DNA of 64,000 nucleotides from Kiloniella litopenaei (GTDB lineage Bacteria > Pseudomonadota > Alphaproteobacteria > Kiloniellales > Kiloniellaceae). Every line of letters starts with the position of its first letter. Position 1 is the stretch's first letter. A program made the translations under genes and the position numbers. The notes under the pieces were generated by a model, which saw only the letters and a program-made list of their open reading frames with translations, ran no database searches and had not been told where the DNA came from. Below, in pieces: positions 18,889 to 27,829 of this stretch. The DNA lies in the NCBI RefSeq assembly GCF_000982415.1, contig NZ_LANI01000009.1:7501-71500 (forward strand). Direction: 5' to 3'.

Positions 18889-19067
18889 GTCGAACAACAA
18901 AGCCCCTCTGGATGGTAACAAAGCGGCTTGGCTCTGTGTCTACCGGGTTTGTTTTTAAAGGTTCCAGAAAGTGTCATATTTATGCAATGGCCAGTAAGTA
19001 ATCGTAAGGCATTCAACAATGATAAAGCCGACACTGATCAAGGCTGTCGTGCGTTCAGGAGTGCAAC

Positions 19068-20963
19068 ATGATTGAAAATAAAAACGAAGACCTTTCTTTT
19101 GATGAATTTGATGAAATCACAAATCCCGGCCCTGATGTAACCGGATTTGAACAGGTTGTAGAAAAGGCCATGTCTCGCCGTAATTTTCTTGGCGGTGGCT
19201 TGGCCATCGGGGCATCTGCCTTTGTTTTGGGATCAACTGCCTTGACACCTTTTAATGCAAAGGCGGCAAGCAGTTTTGATTTTGAACCTATTCCCGCAAA
19301 CTCTTTGGACACTGTCACAGTGCCAAAAGGCTATTCATGGCAGGTTGTAACCCAATGGGGGGACGAGCTTTGGTCCAAATCTATCCCTTTTGATCACAAA
19401 ACACGCGGCACAGGTGAAAGCCAGGAACTCGCCATTGGTGATAACAACGATGGCATGTCACTCTTTACCATTGATGGACACCATCTGCTGGTTTCCAACA
19501 ATGAATACACAAACCGCAGCATTATGTATGACAACCGCGAGAGCAAGTTGCCGGAAACAGCAGATGATATCCGCAAAGGCAAAGCCGCTCATGGCGTTAC
19601 AGTCGTAGAAATCAAACAAGACGGCAAAAAATGGAACATCGTAAAGGATTCCAAATATAACCGCCGCATTACCGCGGACTCCCCTATGGAAATTTCGGGT
19701 CCGGCACGCGGTCATGATTTGCTGAAGACATCAGCCGATCCATCCGGTACACAGTCACTCGGGACATGGAACAACTGTGGAAATGGTCGTACACCCTGGG
19801 GCACCTATCTCGCATGTGAAGAAAACTTCAACGGTTATTTTTCCAGCAGCGATGAAAACTATGCGCCAAGTGATGAACTGAAACGCTATGGCGTCAAGAA
19901 TGAAGACTGGGGCTACGCCTGGGCCAAAGAAGATGAACGTTTTGACATCAGCAAGAACCCGAATGAACCAAACAGAGCGGGCTATGTTGTTGAAATAGAT
20001 CCAAGTGATCCGACATCAACACCGAAAAAGCGCACTGCTCTGGGGCGTTTCAAGCACGAAAATGCAGAAGTCGTTGTTAATAAAGACGGCCATGTTGTGG
20101 TTTATATGGGGGACGATGAGCGTGGAGAGTTTATCTATCGCTTTGTCTCTAAAGGAAAGTTTGCAGAAGGCGGCGACAATACCGATCTTCTGGATGAAGG
20201 CCAGCTCTACGTTGCAAAGTTCAACGATGACCAAAGTGGCGAATGGCTGGAACTTTCCCCTGCAACAACGGGCATGAAGTCTCAGGCTGAAGTTTGTATT
20301 CACGCACGGATTGCGGCCTCAAAGGTTGGTGCAACCACAATGGATCGCCCGGAATGGGTCGCATCGCACCCCAAGAAGGCAGAGATCTACTGTGCTTTAA
20401 CCAACAACAAAAATCGCGGCAAGAAACCAAATGCCGGTGGTGACGAAACACCTGTCACAGGTCCGAACCCCCGCGCTGCGAACCTCTATGGTCAAATCGT
20501 TCGCTGGAGACCCCAGGACGAAAATCATACGTCGAATGCTTTTTCCTGGGATCTATTTGTGATGGCGGGCAACCCCACTGTTCACAATGATGCTTACGCG
20601 GGTTCAAAAAATATTGACGCCCACAATATGTTCAACTCACCTGATGGTATTTCGTTCGATAACAACGGAAAACTCTGGATCCAGACAGACGGCAAGTATT
20701 CCAACAAAGATGACTTCGCCGGTATGGGGAATAACCAGATGTTGATCGGGGATACCGAAACCGGGGAAATTCAACGTTTCCTTGTGGGTCCAAAAGAATG
20801 CGAAGTGACAGGCATTACCTGGAGCGAAGACCGCAAAACAGTCTTTGTTGGCATTCAACACCCGGGCGAAAAAGGGGACAGTACCTTCCCCGGTGGTGAA
20901 GGAACAGCACCACGTTCCGTTATCGTTGCAGTCACCAAAGATGATGGGACCGTTATTGGTTAG
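19068..20963 (+). CDS. phoX: PhoX-family alkaline phosphatase (Tat-exported, DUF839)
   Basis: A 631-residue PhoX-type phosphatase, a Ca/Fe enzyme that releases phosphate from esters in the periplasm or outside the cell. A 35-residue leader precedes the twin-arginine motif MSRRNFLGGGLAIGASAF, as is normal for PhoX. The mature part has PRGHDLLKTSADPSG, TPWGTYLACEENFNGYF, GRFKHENAEVVV, MGDDERGEFIYRF and the late FNSPDGISFDNNG motif with metal-ligand acids. An AGGAG site precedes the ATG. It is a single gene closed by a strong terminator. PhoX is usually PhoB-regulated, but I could not find a convincing Pho box in the 179-base upstream gap. Confidence 0.93.
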   Translation: MIENKNEDLSFDEFDEITNPGPDVTGFEQVVEKAMSRRNFLGGGLAIGASAFVLGSTALTPFNAKAASSFDFEPIPANSLDTVTVPKGYSWQVVTQWGDELWSKSIPFDHKTRGTGESQELAIGDNNDGMSLFTIDGHHLLVSNNEYTNRSIMYDNRESKLPETADDIRKGKAAHGVTVVEIKQDGKKWNIVKDSKYNRRITADSPMEISGPARGHDLLKTSADPSGTQSLGTWNNCGNGRTPWGTYLACEENFNGYFSSSDENYAPSDELKRYGVKNEDWGYAWAKEDERFDISKNPNEPNRAGYVVEIDPSDPTSTPKKRTALGRFKHENAEVVVNKDGHVVVYMGDDERGEFIYRFVSKGKFAEGGDNTDLLDEGQLYVAKFNDDQSGEWLELSPATTGMKSQAEVCIHARIAASKVGATTMDRPEWVASHPKKAEIYCALTNNKNRGKKPNAGGDETPVTGPNPRAANLYGQIVRWRPQDENHTSNAFSWDLFVMAGNPTVHNDAYAGSKNIDAHNMFNSPDGISFDNNGKLWIQTDGKYSNKDDFAGMGNNQMLIGDTETGEIQRFLVGPKECEVTGITWSEDRKTVFVGIQHPGEKGDSTFPGGEGTAPRSVIVAVTKDDGTVIG

Positions 20964-21001
20964 ATTCTATTGATTGTATTCAATCATTAAAAGTTTATCT
21001 G

Positions 21002-21040
21002 AAATTAACGGGAAGATTTTTCTTCCCGTTAATTTGTTTT
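21002..21040 (+). terminator. Rho-independent terminator after phoX
   Basis: A perfect 15-base inverted repeat (AAATTAACGGGAAGA and TCTTCCCGTTAATTT) with a TTTT loop, followed by GTTTT. It lies 38 bases after the phoX stop and separates phoX from the signalling genes. Confidence 0.85.
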
Positions 21041-21120
21041 ACAACAGAACAAAACACCACTTTAGGTTTTGTAAACACTTTAAAGCTATCCTTGAACGTG
21101 ATTAATCAGGAATAAAGGCT

Positions 21121-21825
21121 ATGAAGTTTTACATCAAATTATTCTCATTAATTTTTGCAGCCGTCATTTCGGCCGAAGCACATACAGCCAGTAAAACGAT
21201 TCAAACACTTGGCTTGGTTAACTTGCCTAAATCAGATGACTTGGCAGCCAAAGTCATAAATGAAATAATTCAAACAAAAATCAAACCTATCTCTCAACAA
21301 GAAAGTATTATTACTGCCATTAAGCAACAAAACATCGAGTTTACGGATATTCATGAGATAAAAATAATCGCTATGGATAAGAAATGGCGATTGGAAACTG
21401 AGAAATTAGGCTCCTCCCCAATTAATCACCCATTAATAAAAAAACTACTCGATAGAACTGCGTCAAAAAAACTTCGTTCAATTAAAGAGAAACAAAGAGG
21501 TCTTTTCACCGAAATCATTGTAACAGACAACAAAGGTCTAAACGTTGCAATTAGCGATATTACTTCTGATTACTGGCAGGGTGATGAAGACAAATGGCAA
21601 AAAACCTTCAAAGTAGGTCCAGAAGCCATCTTTATTGATGAGCCAGATTTAGACGAATCAACGCAAGCCTTTCAATTACAGGTCAGTATTACAATCAACG
21701 ACCCCCATAATAATCAGAGCATTGGAAGTCTTACTGTTGGGCTAGACTTAGATCTGCTCGAACTTCTTCTCGAAGATGAAGTTGAGGTATCCAGTTTCAA
21801 CAACAGGAACTTACTTAATGAATGA
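21121..21825 (+). CDS. Secreted single-Cache (PDC-like) sensor protein
   Basis: A 234-residue protein with a signal peptide (MKFYIKLFSLIFAAVISAEA, cleavage about residue 22) and no later membrane segment, so it should be free in the periplasm. The part from about residue 120 has the layout of a Cache/PDC sensor: EIIVTDNKGLNVAISDITSD, YWQGDEDKWQKTFK, then VSITINDPHNNQSIGSLTVG. Such domains normally sit inside a membrane receptor. Its TGA (21823-21825) overlaps the start of the histidine kinase (ATG 21818), so the two are translationally coupled. It probably binds a small ligand and signals through that kinase; this is inference from layout. AAAGG lies before the ATG. Confidence 0.7.
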   Translation: MKFYIKLFSLIFAAVISAEAHTASKTIQTLGLVNLPKSDDLAAKVINEIIQTKIKPISQQESIITAIKQQNIEFTDIHEIKIIAMDKKWRLETEKLGSSPINHPLIKKLLDRTASKKLRSIKEKQRGLFTEIIVTDNKGLNVAISDITSDYWQGDEDKWQKTFKVGPEAIFIDEPDLDESTQAFQLQVSITINDPHNNQSIGSLTVGLDLDLLELLLEDEVEVSSFNNRNLLNE

Positions 21826-23404
21826 GCAAAAAATTAATCGTTCAAAATTTTTTTGGAACGTTAGTCGTAAAGTATGTTTTTTAGCTATAACTGGTACAAC
21901 ACTTTGCTTTGCATTGCTTACATATATCAACTGGCAAGTCGAAAAAGAAAGAATTTACCAGATCGTGATTGATAATGCCGTAATCAAAACAGAGTTATTG
22001 GCATCGCAAATTGTCGGCGGAGTACGATGGAAAAAACCTGAAGCAATATGGCGCCCCTTTAATAGTCTAAAGGCAAACAACTCAATATCAAATTTTAACA
22101 TTCATGTATTTGATAATAGCGGCAATCAGCTAATTGAGCATGAAGAACTAAAACAACACAATAATGCGTGGGATATTAGCGTTTTTTTATCGCAGGACGA
22201 AGTTAAAACCGAATATATTAAAAACCACGATAATACTTTAACAGTTATCACACCGATAAAAAACACCCGAGATACAATTTTTGGCACTCTTGTGATGGGC
22301 TGGAGTCTTGAACAAGCAGAAAATTATCAACAGCAGAGTTTACTGGAAGAACTGTATGTCTTTCTCGCCTTCACAATCATCTCTGTATCTTTTTTATTTC
22401 TTATTATTAACAAGAAAGTTGGTAAGGTTCTAAAACAACTCAGCCATGAAATGGTTTTGGTTACTGAAAATAAGCATAAACCTGGTAGCGATCTTTTATC
22501 GCGAAAGGATGAGTTTGGCTTAATGGCCAATGCTTTGGAAGTGTTTAAAAAAAACACGGACAACCTGAAAAAAATCGAAGAAAAGCTTATTGAAAAAACT
22601 CTTCAGCTAGAAAGCACGTTACAAAAAGAACTTAAGCAAAATGCACTTCAACGTGACTTCATATCCATGACTTCCCACGAATTTCGCACCCCCCTCGCCA
22701 TCATTGACAGTAGTGTCCAAAGAATTGAACGGCGGATGGATAAACTTGACAAAGAACAACTGCAAAGACGAATTCATAAGATCAAAGTAGCCACTCAGCG
22801 TATGCTCACCTTAATTGACAGTACGCTAAGTGCATCTAGGATTGAAGCTGGTGAAGTAGAAATCGAACTCGGTCCCGTTGATCTTGCGGGTTTGGTTGCA
22901 CAACTTTGTATTAGTCACGACGATATCGCAGACAAACACACAATTACCTATAACGTAGAACAACTGCCCAGAAACATGATCGCTGACTTTTCAAAGCTAT
23001 CACAGGTTTTCACTAATCTCTTATCTAACGCCATAAAATATTCACCGGATGCTTCCGAAGTTATTGTTAATGGTTTTCTCGAAAACAATCGGGCAACCAT
23101 CACCATACAAGATTTTGGGATTGGTATTTCGCAAGAAGATTGGGACAACATCTTTGAGCGTTATTATCGGTCAAGTAATACAACAGGTATTTCAGGAACA
23201 GGTATTGGTCTTTGTCTAGTCCAAACCCTTTTGGAATTACAAGGCGGTGTCATCTCGGTAGAGAGTGAAGTTAACCAAGGATCTACCTTTAAGGTCCAGA
23301 TGCCAGTTAATCCACCAGGAGATAAAACGGCAGAAATAATTGAGGTCCCCCTTAGCTCTCAAAAAAACAAACCGTCACTTGATGACATTATGGATGCACT
23401 CTGA
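21818..23404 (+). CDS. Membrane sensor histidine kinase
   Basis: A 528-residue kinase starting at ATG 21818, inside the end of the previous gene. There are two membrane segments (about 20-38 and 179-197) around a periplasmic domain of about 140 residues, then a HAMP-like linker and coiled coil (200-280). The HisKA box is FISMTSHEFRTPLAII with phospho-acceptor His287. The ATPase domain has NLLSNAIKYSP, IQDFGIGISQEDW, FERYYRS and GTGIGLCLV. The longer frame from 21776 lacks a reason to be used. It lies between the Cache protein gene and the response regulator gene and is very likely their partner. The ligand is unknown. Confidence 0.92.
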   Translation: MNEQKINRSKFFWNVSRKVCFLAITGTTLCFALLTYINWQVEKERIYQIVIDNAVIKTELLASQIVGGVRWKKPEAIWRPFNSLKANNSISNFNIHVFDNSGNQLIEHEELKQHNNAWDISVFLSQDEVKTEYIKNHDNTLTVITPIKNTRDTIFGTLVMGWSLEQAENYQQQSLLEELYVFLAFTIISVSFLFLIINKKVGKVLKQLSHEMVLVTENKHKPGSDLLSRKDEFGLMANALEVFKKNTDNLKKIEEKLIEKTLQLESTLQKELKQNALQRDFISMTSHEFRTPLAIIDSSVQRIERRMDKLDKEQLQRRIHKIKVATQRMLTLIDSTLSASRIEAGEVEIELGPVDLAGLVAQLCISHDDIADKHTITYNVEQLPRNMIADFSKLSQVFTNLLSNAIKYSPDASEVIVNGFLENNRATITIQDFGIGISQEDWDNIFERYYRSSNTTGISGTGIGLCLVQTLLELQGGVISVESEVNQGSTFKVQMPVNPPGDKTAEIIEVPLSSQKNKPSLDDIMDAL

Positions 23405-23442
23405 TTACGCGCTGATCATATTTAGATTATTAGGGAATAAAA

Positions 23443-25089
23443 ATGGCAACAATTCTATGTGTAGAAGATGAAGACGCCCTTCGTGAAGATTTAGTAGAAG
23501 AACTTGAAGACGAAGGCTACACTGTTCTATCAGCCAAAAATGGCGAAGAAGGTTTCAAAATTATTTCGGAGAATAAAAACCTTGATTTGGTTTTAAGTGA
23601 TATTTCAATGCCAATAATGAATGGCTTTGAGCTTTTGAAACAGGTCAGAGAAAATGATGCAGCCTTTTCTGATATTCCTTTTGTTTTTTTGAGTGCTTTG
23701 TCAGACAGAGATCAAATTCTCGAAGGCAAAAAACTTGGCGTTGATGATTATGTTATAAAGCCTGTTGATTTTGATTTGTTATTTGCAACGCTCGCTACCC
23801 GTGTTCGACAAATTACAAAGATAAAACAAAAGCAGGAAAAGGAAATGGTTGCCCTTTATAAGGCATTATCTCCTGAAGAGAAAAACGCGTCTGAAGCAGC
23901 TCAAAACACGGTTCCTAACGTCACTCAAGTTCCTGAACAAAATAACACTACGCAGGAACCAACACCACAAACGACATCTTCGCCTCCCAAGCTACCTGAA
24001 ACTGGAAAGTTGGTAACCGGGCGTTTTCAGTTGCTTGGCTTGGATAAATTAAAAGAAAAGCTGAAAGACAAAACCGATAAATATATGGCAACGCTTCAAA
24101 CCGTTATTCAAAATGTTGTTTCAAAAAACCTGTCTCCTGAAGATGTATGTAAAATCGGTGCTGACCATGAAATGATGATTTGTTTTGCCAAGTTATCAGA
24201 AGAAGAAGCAGCCTATAAAATTGAATCCATTAAACGGGAAATCTGGATAAAAGTACTTGGAGAAGAAGATTATCAGGAAGAATTAAGTATAAATTCGCAA
24301 GTCTATGAAATCGAAGTTGAAGAAGAGGAATATGCTAGCGCCAAAAGTCCCTGGGATTTAATCCAGGATAGAATAAATAAAGCCGCCGCAGCAGCCGAAG
24401 AACGCGTTGATATCTTTATTGGCGAAATACTAGAACGTGCTGAAGTACGATTTACAAAGCTGTACAATACTGATGGAAAACCATTACCAATATCTGTCGC
24501 AAAATTTGATGGTTTTGGACAAAATAAACTGAACTGCATTAATCAAGTAATCAAACCCGATGACCCGCGCTGCCTTATCGTAGAGGGAAGCTATATTGGC
24601 CAAACCATTGCGTATATGATTTCTAATCTATCAGATATGGCCGCGGGTGTTGTTTTAAAAATTAGCTATCAGCTCTGTATCAACAAAAAAGAGTTTGAAA
24701 ACGCGCTGGGATTACTTGAGAAACTTCCAAAAGTTGCCAGAGATCGAATGATCATAGCAATTACCAATATTCCGCCAAAACTGCATCTTTCACAACTCAG
24801 TGACTTGATGATGCGAATAAGGCCCTTTTGCAAAATGGGAATGACAGAGTTCCAACTGGAGATGCCATCAGATCAAAACTTTGAATTGGTTGGTGCCTCG
24901 ATACTTATGCTGGATTTTCACGAAGCAAAAGCCTTGATCAGATATTCAAAGCCAGCCTTTGTACAGGCCATAAAAACATTACGGCTAAAAAAGAAAAAAT
25001 TGCTCATCACGAATGTGCCTGAAAAACAAATCGAAACTTGCAAAAAACTTGGAGCTAATTTTGTAGATATCAGAAACGAAGCTGCTTAG
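23443..25089 (+). CDS. Response regulator with a degenerate GGDEF-EAL-like output region
   Basis: A 548-residue protein. Residues 1-125 are a receiver domain with phospho-acceptor Asp53, acidic pocket VEDED and Lys106 in YVIKPVD. A helical linker (125-150) leads into a Pro/Thr/Gln-rich stretch (150-187). Residues 190-290 have the outline of a GGDEF domain, but the signature position reads KIGADHEMM. The C-terminus (about 370-548) resembles an EAL fold in outline, ending in LLITNVPEKQIETCKKLGANF, but lacks the EAL and DDFG motifs. If correct, it neither makes nor cuts cyclic-di-GMP and may bind a nucleotide or partner. The assignment of the output region is inference. Confidence 0.72.
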   Translation: MATILCVEDEDALREDLVEELEDEGYTVLSAKNGEEGFKIISENKNLDLVLSDISMPIMNGFELLKQVRENDAAFSDIPFVFLSALSDRDQILEGKKLGVDDYVIKPVDFDLLFATLATRVRQITKIKQKQEKEMVALYKALSPEEKNASEAAQNTVPNVTQVPEQNNTTQEPTPQTTSSPPKLPETGKLVTGRFQLLGLDKLKEKLKDKTDKYMATLQTVIQNVVSKNLSPEDVCKIGADHEMMICFAKLSEEEAAYKIESIKREIWIKVLGEEDYQEELSINSQVYEIEVEEEEYASAKSPWDLIQDRINKAAAAAEERVDIFIGEILERAEVRFTKLYNTDGKPLPISVAKFDGFGQNKLNCINQVIKPDDPRCLIVEGSYIGQTIAYMISNLSDMAAGVVLKISYQLCINKKEFENALGLLEKLPKVARDRMIIAITNIPPKLHLSQLSDLMMRIRPFCKMGMTEFQLEMPSDQNFELVGASILMLDFHEAKALIRYSKPAFVQAIKTLRLKKKKLLITNVPEKQIETCKKLGANFVDIRNEAA

Positions 25090-25213
25090 TTAACATGAGC
25101 ATCTGTACTATCCGTTTTGAAGACACCAAATATACGATGCCCCCCAGGTGTAAAAAAACGTGTAAAAAACTATACGGGCTTTAATAACAGCTGTTTTTAA
25201 TAACCATAAGACA

Positions 25214-25714
25214 ATGCTTCAAAATTCTCTCGCAACATGGGACACGAAATCTGCCGAAGATATTCGTAAAATCTATGCGCAGTATGTGAACGCTCCCAAC
25301 TTCGAACAAGATCTTGTTGCCTCTTTACAAATCAAAGATTTGCAACAAGGTGCCACGTGGCTATTAAAACACCATCTTTGTCAAAAAGGTCTCGCCACTT
25401 CGATCTATTCGGACACCTTGTTTAATAATCTGGATTTATTTGATGAATGGGAAAGCTGGCTACACATTTTACAGTCATTTGAGCATCTTATAATAGATAT
25501 TTCACACAAAAAATCCGTCGAACAGTTTGTTCGCAACAGCCTCAAAAGCGATAATAAGCTAATCCGCGCTTGGGGATATCACGGGTTTTATTATCTCAGT
25601 CAACAGTTCCCGGAATATCAAACGGAAGTCAAATCACTCATGCAAAAGGCCCTTTTGAGCGAAGCCGCATCGGTAAAGGCACGGATAAGAAATTTACCAA
25701 AAGTGACTGATTAA
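25214..25714 (+). CDS. Helical-repeat (HEAT-like) hypothetical protein
   Basis: A 166-residue cytoplasmic protein, predicted nearly all helical. The stretch around residues 105-160 (NKLIRAWGYHGFYYLSQQFP, then VKSLMQKALLSEAASVKARI) has the look of HEAT-type repeats, which usually act as protein-binding surfaces. I do not recognise a named family. It lies 124 bases after the response regulator on the same strand, and its last four bases overlap the end of the convergent tctE-like gene. It may be a partner of the signalling system; this is weak inference. Confidence 0.6.
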   Translation: MLQNSLATWDTKSAEDIRKIYAQYVNAPNFEQDLVASLQIKDLQQGATWLLKHHLCQKGLATSIYSDTLFNNLDLFDEWESWLHILQSFEHLIIDISHKKSVEQFVRNSLKSDNKLIRAWGYHGFYYLSQQFPEYQTEVKSLMQKALLSEAASVKARIRNLPKVTD

Positions 25715-27096
25715 CTTTTGGGGAAAACCAAGATAAAACAGGCTCCGGAACCTGGTCGCATATCCCTATATTCAATTGATCCGCCGTGGCGTTCCATGAT
25801 TTCCTTTATAATTGGCAAGCCAAGGCCACATCCCTCATCATCGCGTGTTTCAGAACGATAGAAACGTTCAAAAACCTTATTTTGCTCACCTTTTGAAATT
25901 CCCGGGCCGTTGTCTTCTACCAATAGAACAACGTGCTGAGTATTTTGTTTTAATCGAACCGTCACAGTTGACCCCTTGGGACAATAGTTCAAGGCATTTT
26001 CAATTAAATTCTTTAACGCTTCTTTGATCAGCTCTTCATTACCAAAAATAGATGAAACCGGGTTTTCGGGCTCAAAGCCCAAATCAATTTCCTGTGCAAC
26101 GGCCATCGGGACATATGCACGGGTTACATCCTCACTTAGTCTTTTAAGATCAATGGCCCCGGTTTGGAAGCTCTCGTCCTCTTGATGGGTTCGGGCCAGG
26201 CTAAGCAGCTGATTAATAAGCCGTGATGTTTGTTTGGTGCTTCGGTTCAAATGCTCTAACCGCTTCGAAATTTCCTCTGGATCTTTTGTCTTACGGGCTA
26301 ATTCTGCCTGTGTCTGGATCGCAGCAAGCGGTGTTCTTAACTGGTGCGCAGCATTCGCTGTAAATCGTTGCATGGCTTCTATAGACGCGCCCAGCCTTTT
26401 CATCAGATCATTAATCGCATCAATCAGGTGTCGGACCTCTTGTGGGACTTCGTGTTCTATGGGGCGAAGGTCAGAGGGTGTTCTGCGATTAAGGGCTGCT
26501 TCCAATCGCACAAGAGGTTTTAAGCCCCACCCGATACCTATCCACAAAACAATTCCAGCCACCACTATAAACACCAATTGACGGACAATCGCGGCTGTCA
26601 TCATTTCATTAATCAGATTGTTACGCCCCTCGACGGTCTCGGCTACCATCACAGTAAAACGAGCAGATAAACGCCCCCCGGAAATATGACGGGAAATCAC
26701 GCCGACCCTTATGGCATCACCACGGTAATCAGCATCAAAGAAAAGCGGTGCACCATTTTTGGGAATATCTTTATTATCTACCACCGGTAAATCATCATAA
26801 CCTGTGATAAAGCTATTTCCCGGGCCAACAACCTGATAAAAAACGCGATCCTGAGCCGCCGATGTCAACATTTCAAGTGCCACATAAGGCACATCAACTT
26901 CCAGCTGTTCGCCCACGACAACAACGCGTTCGGCAATCGCCAGTGCAGACCCCAATAACACCCGGTCGTATGCTTCGTTAGCTGCTTTACTTGCGCTGGA
27001 CCTTACCTCGAACAGCATCAGCACAGAAATAATAGCAAGTACACCAAGCAACCACAGCAACAAACGCCTACGGAGAGATTTGCGCTGCCAGCTCAT
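25711..27096 (-). CDS. tctE: TctE-like sensor histidine kinase
   Basis: A 461-residue kinase with membrane segments at about 11-29 and 169-189. The periplasmic N-terminal domain (AYDRVLLGSALAIAERV through FYQVVGPGNSFITGYDDLP) is the 2CSK_N sensor domain of TctE. A HAMP segment is followed by HisKA with His251 (FTANAAHQLRTPLAAI) and an ATPase domain (NLIENALNYCP, VEDNGPGIS, GCGLGLPI). It overlaps the upstream response regulator gene by one base. TctE-type kinases control tricarboxylate uptake, and a tctCBA operon follows 2.2 kb away. Confidence 0.9.
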   Translation of the reverse strand: MSWQRKSLRRRLLLWLLGVLAIISVLMLFEVRSSASKAANEAYDRVLLGSALAIAERVVVVGEQLEVDVPYVALEMLTSAAQDRVFYQVVGPGNSFITGYDDLPVVDNKDIPKNGAPLFFDADYRGDAIRVGVISRHISGGRLSARFTVMVAETVEGRNNLINEMMTAAIVRQLVFIVVAGIVLWIGIGWGLKPLVRLEAALNRRTPSDLRPIEHEVPQEVRHLIDAINDLMKRLGASIEAMQRFTANAAHQLRTPLAAIQTQAELARKTKDPEEISKRLEHLNRSTKQTSRLINQLLSLARTHQEDESFQTGAIDLKRLSEDVTRAYVPMAVAQEIDLGFEPENPVSSIFGNEELIKEALKNLIENALNYCPKGSTVTVRLKQNTQHVVLLVEDNGPGISKGEQNKVFERFYRSETRDDEGCGLGLPIIKEIMERHGGSIEYRDMRPGSGACFILVFPKS

Positions 27097-27758
27097 TATT
27101 TTTCCATCAAATAGCCAAGACCCCGGACAGTCTTGATACTTATATTTGCCGTCGTCAATCTCTTCCTCAAACGACTGACATAAAGCTCGACAGCATTTGG
27201 ACTGATGTCTTGATCAAAATTGGCAAGGCTGTCGGCGATCTGTTCTTTACTGACAACATGCCCTGCCCTGCTGATCAGTAGTTCCAGTAAACAAAACTCT
27301 CGACGTGGCAGGTCAAGTGGCTCCCCCAAAAGGGTGACCCGACGTGCCACACTGTCAAAGATCAACTCACCAATTGTAATTTCCGGTGATTTCAACCCAC
27401 TTTGTCGGCGTAAAAGCGCCCGTACCCGCGCTTCGAGTTCGACAAGATCAAACGGCTTTGTTAGATAGTCATCTGCCCCAAGATCCAAGCCTTTAACTCT
27501 GTCGTTCAGCGTATCCCTTGCTGTCAGAATCAGAACCTGGGCTTTACCACCATTTTGACGATAGCGTTTTAAAATCTCAAGCCCGTCATAGCCCGGTAAA
27601 TTCAGATCCATCACGACCAGATTAAATTCCTGAGTACGTAAAATATTGTCTGCTTCTGTACCGTCACCAACAACATCAACGGCCATTTCCATGCGGGTAA
27701 GAGCACTGGAAATTCCGTCTGCCAAAGCAGCATTATCTTCTACGACTAGTATTCTCAT
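27096..27758 (-). CDS. tctD: TctD-like response regulator (OmpR family)
   Basis: A 220-residue response regulator: an N-terminal receiver with Asp51 (VVMDLNLPGYDG) and Lys in YLTKPFD, then a winged-helix DNA-binding domain (SPEITIGELIFDSVARRVTL to the end). The ATG at 27758 is preferred to a TTG six bases upstream. The gene precedes tctE on the minus strand. It is divergent from an orphan binding-protein gene, with a gap of about 70 bases, so both may be controlled together. Likely target: the tctCBA genes at 29338-32392, as in the reference Tct system. Confidence 0.9.
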   Translation of the reverse strand: MRILVVEDNAALADGISSALTRMEMAVDVVGDGTEADNILRTQEFNLVVMDLNLPGYDGLEILKRYRQNGGKAQVLILTARDTLNDRVKGLDLGADDYLTKPFDLVELEARVRALLRRQSGLKSPEITIGELIFDSVARRVTLLGEPLDLPRREFCLLELLISRAGHVVSKEQIADSLANFDQDISPNAVELYVSRLRKRLTTANISIKTVRGLGYLMEK

Positions 27759-27829
27759 GCGCAAAAGATTAACTTTGTTCCAGGTTGTTTGAAAAGCCCG
27801 GGAACGAAAGAAAATCTAATTTCCTTTCG

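Noticed and set aside
18971-18992. GTGTCATA-like half-site before phoX as a Pho box
   Set aside because: Only one half matches CTGTCATA; the second half does not, so it is not supportable by eye.
21776-21817. Extended histidine kinase start overlapping the Cache gene by 50 bases
   Set aside because: The internal ATG at 21818 gives an ordinary coupled start; the extra residues are only a readthrough of the Cache gene's frame-shifted sequence.
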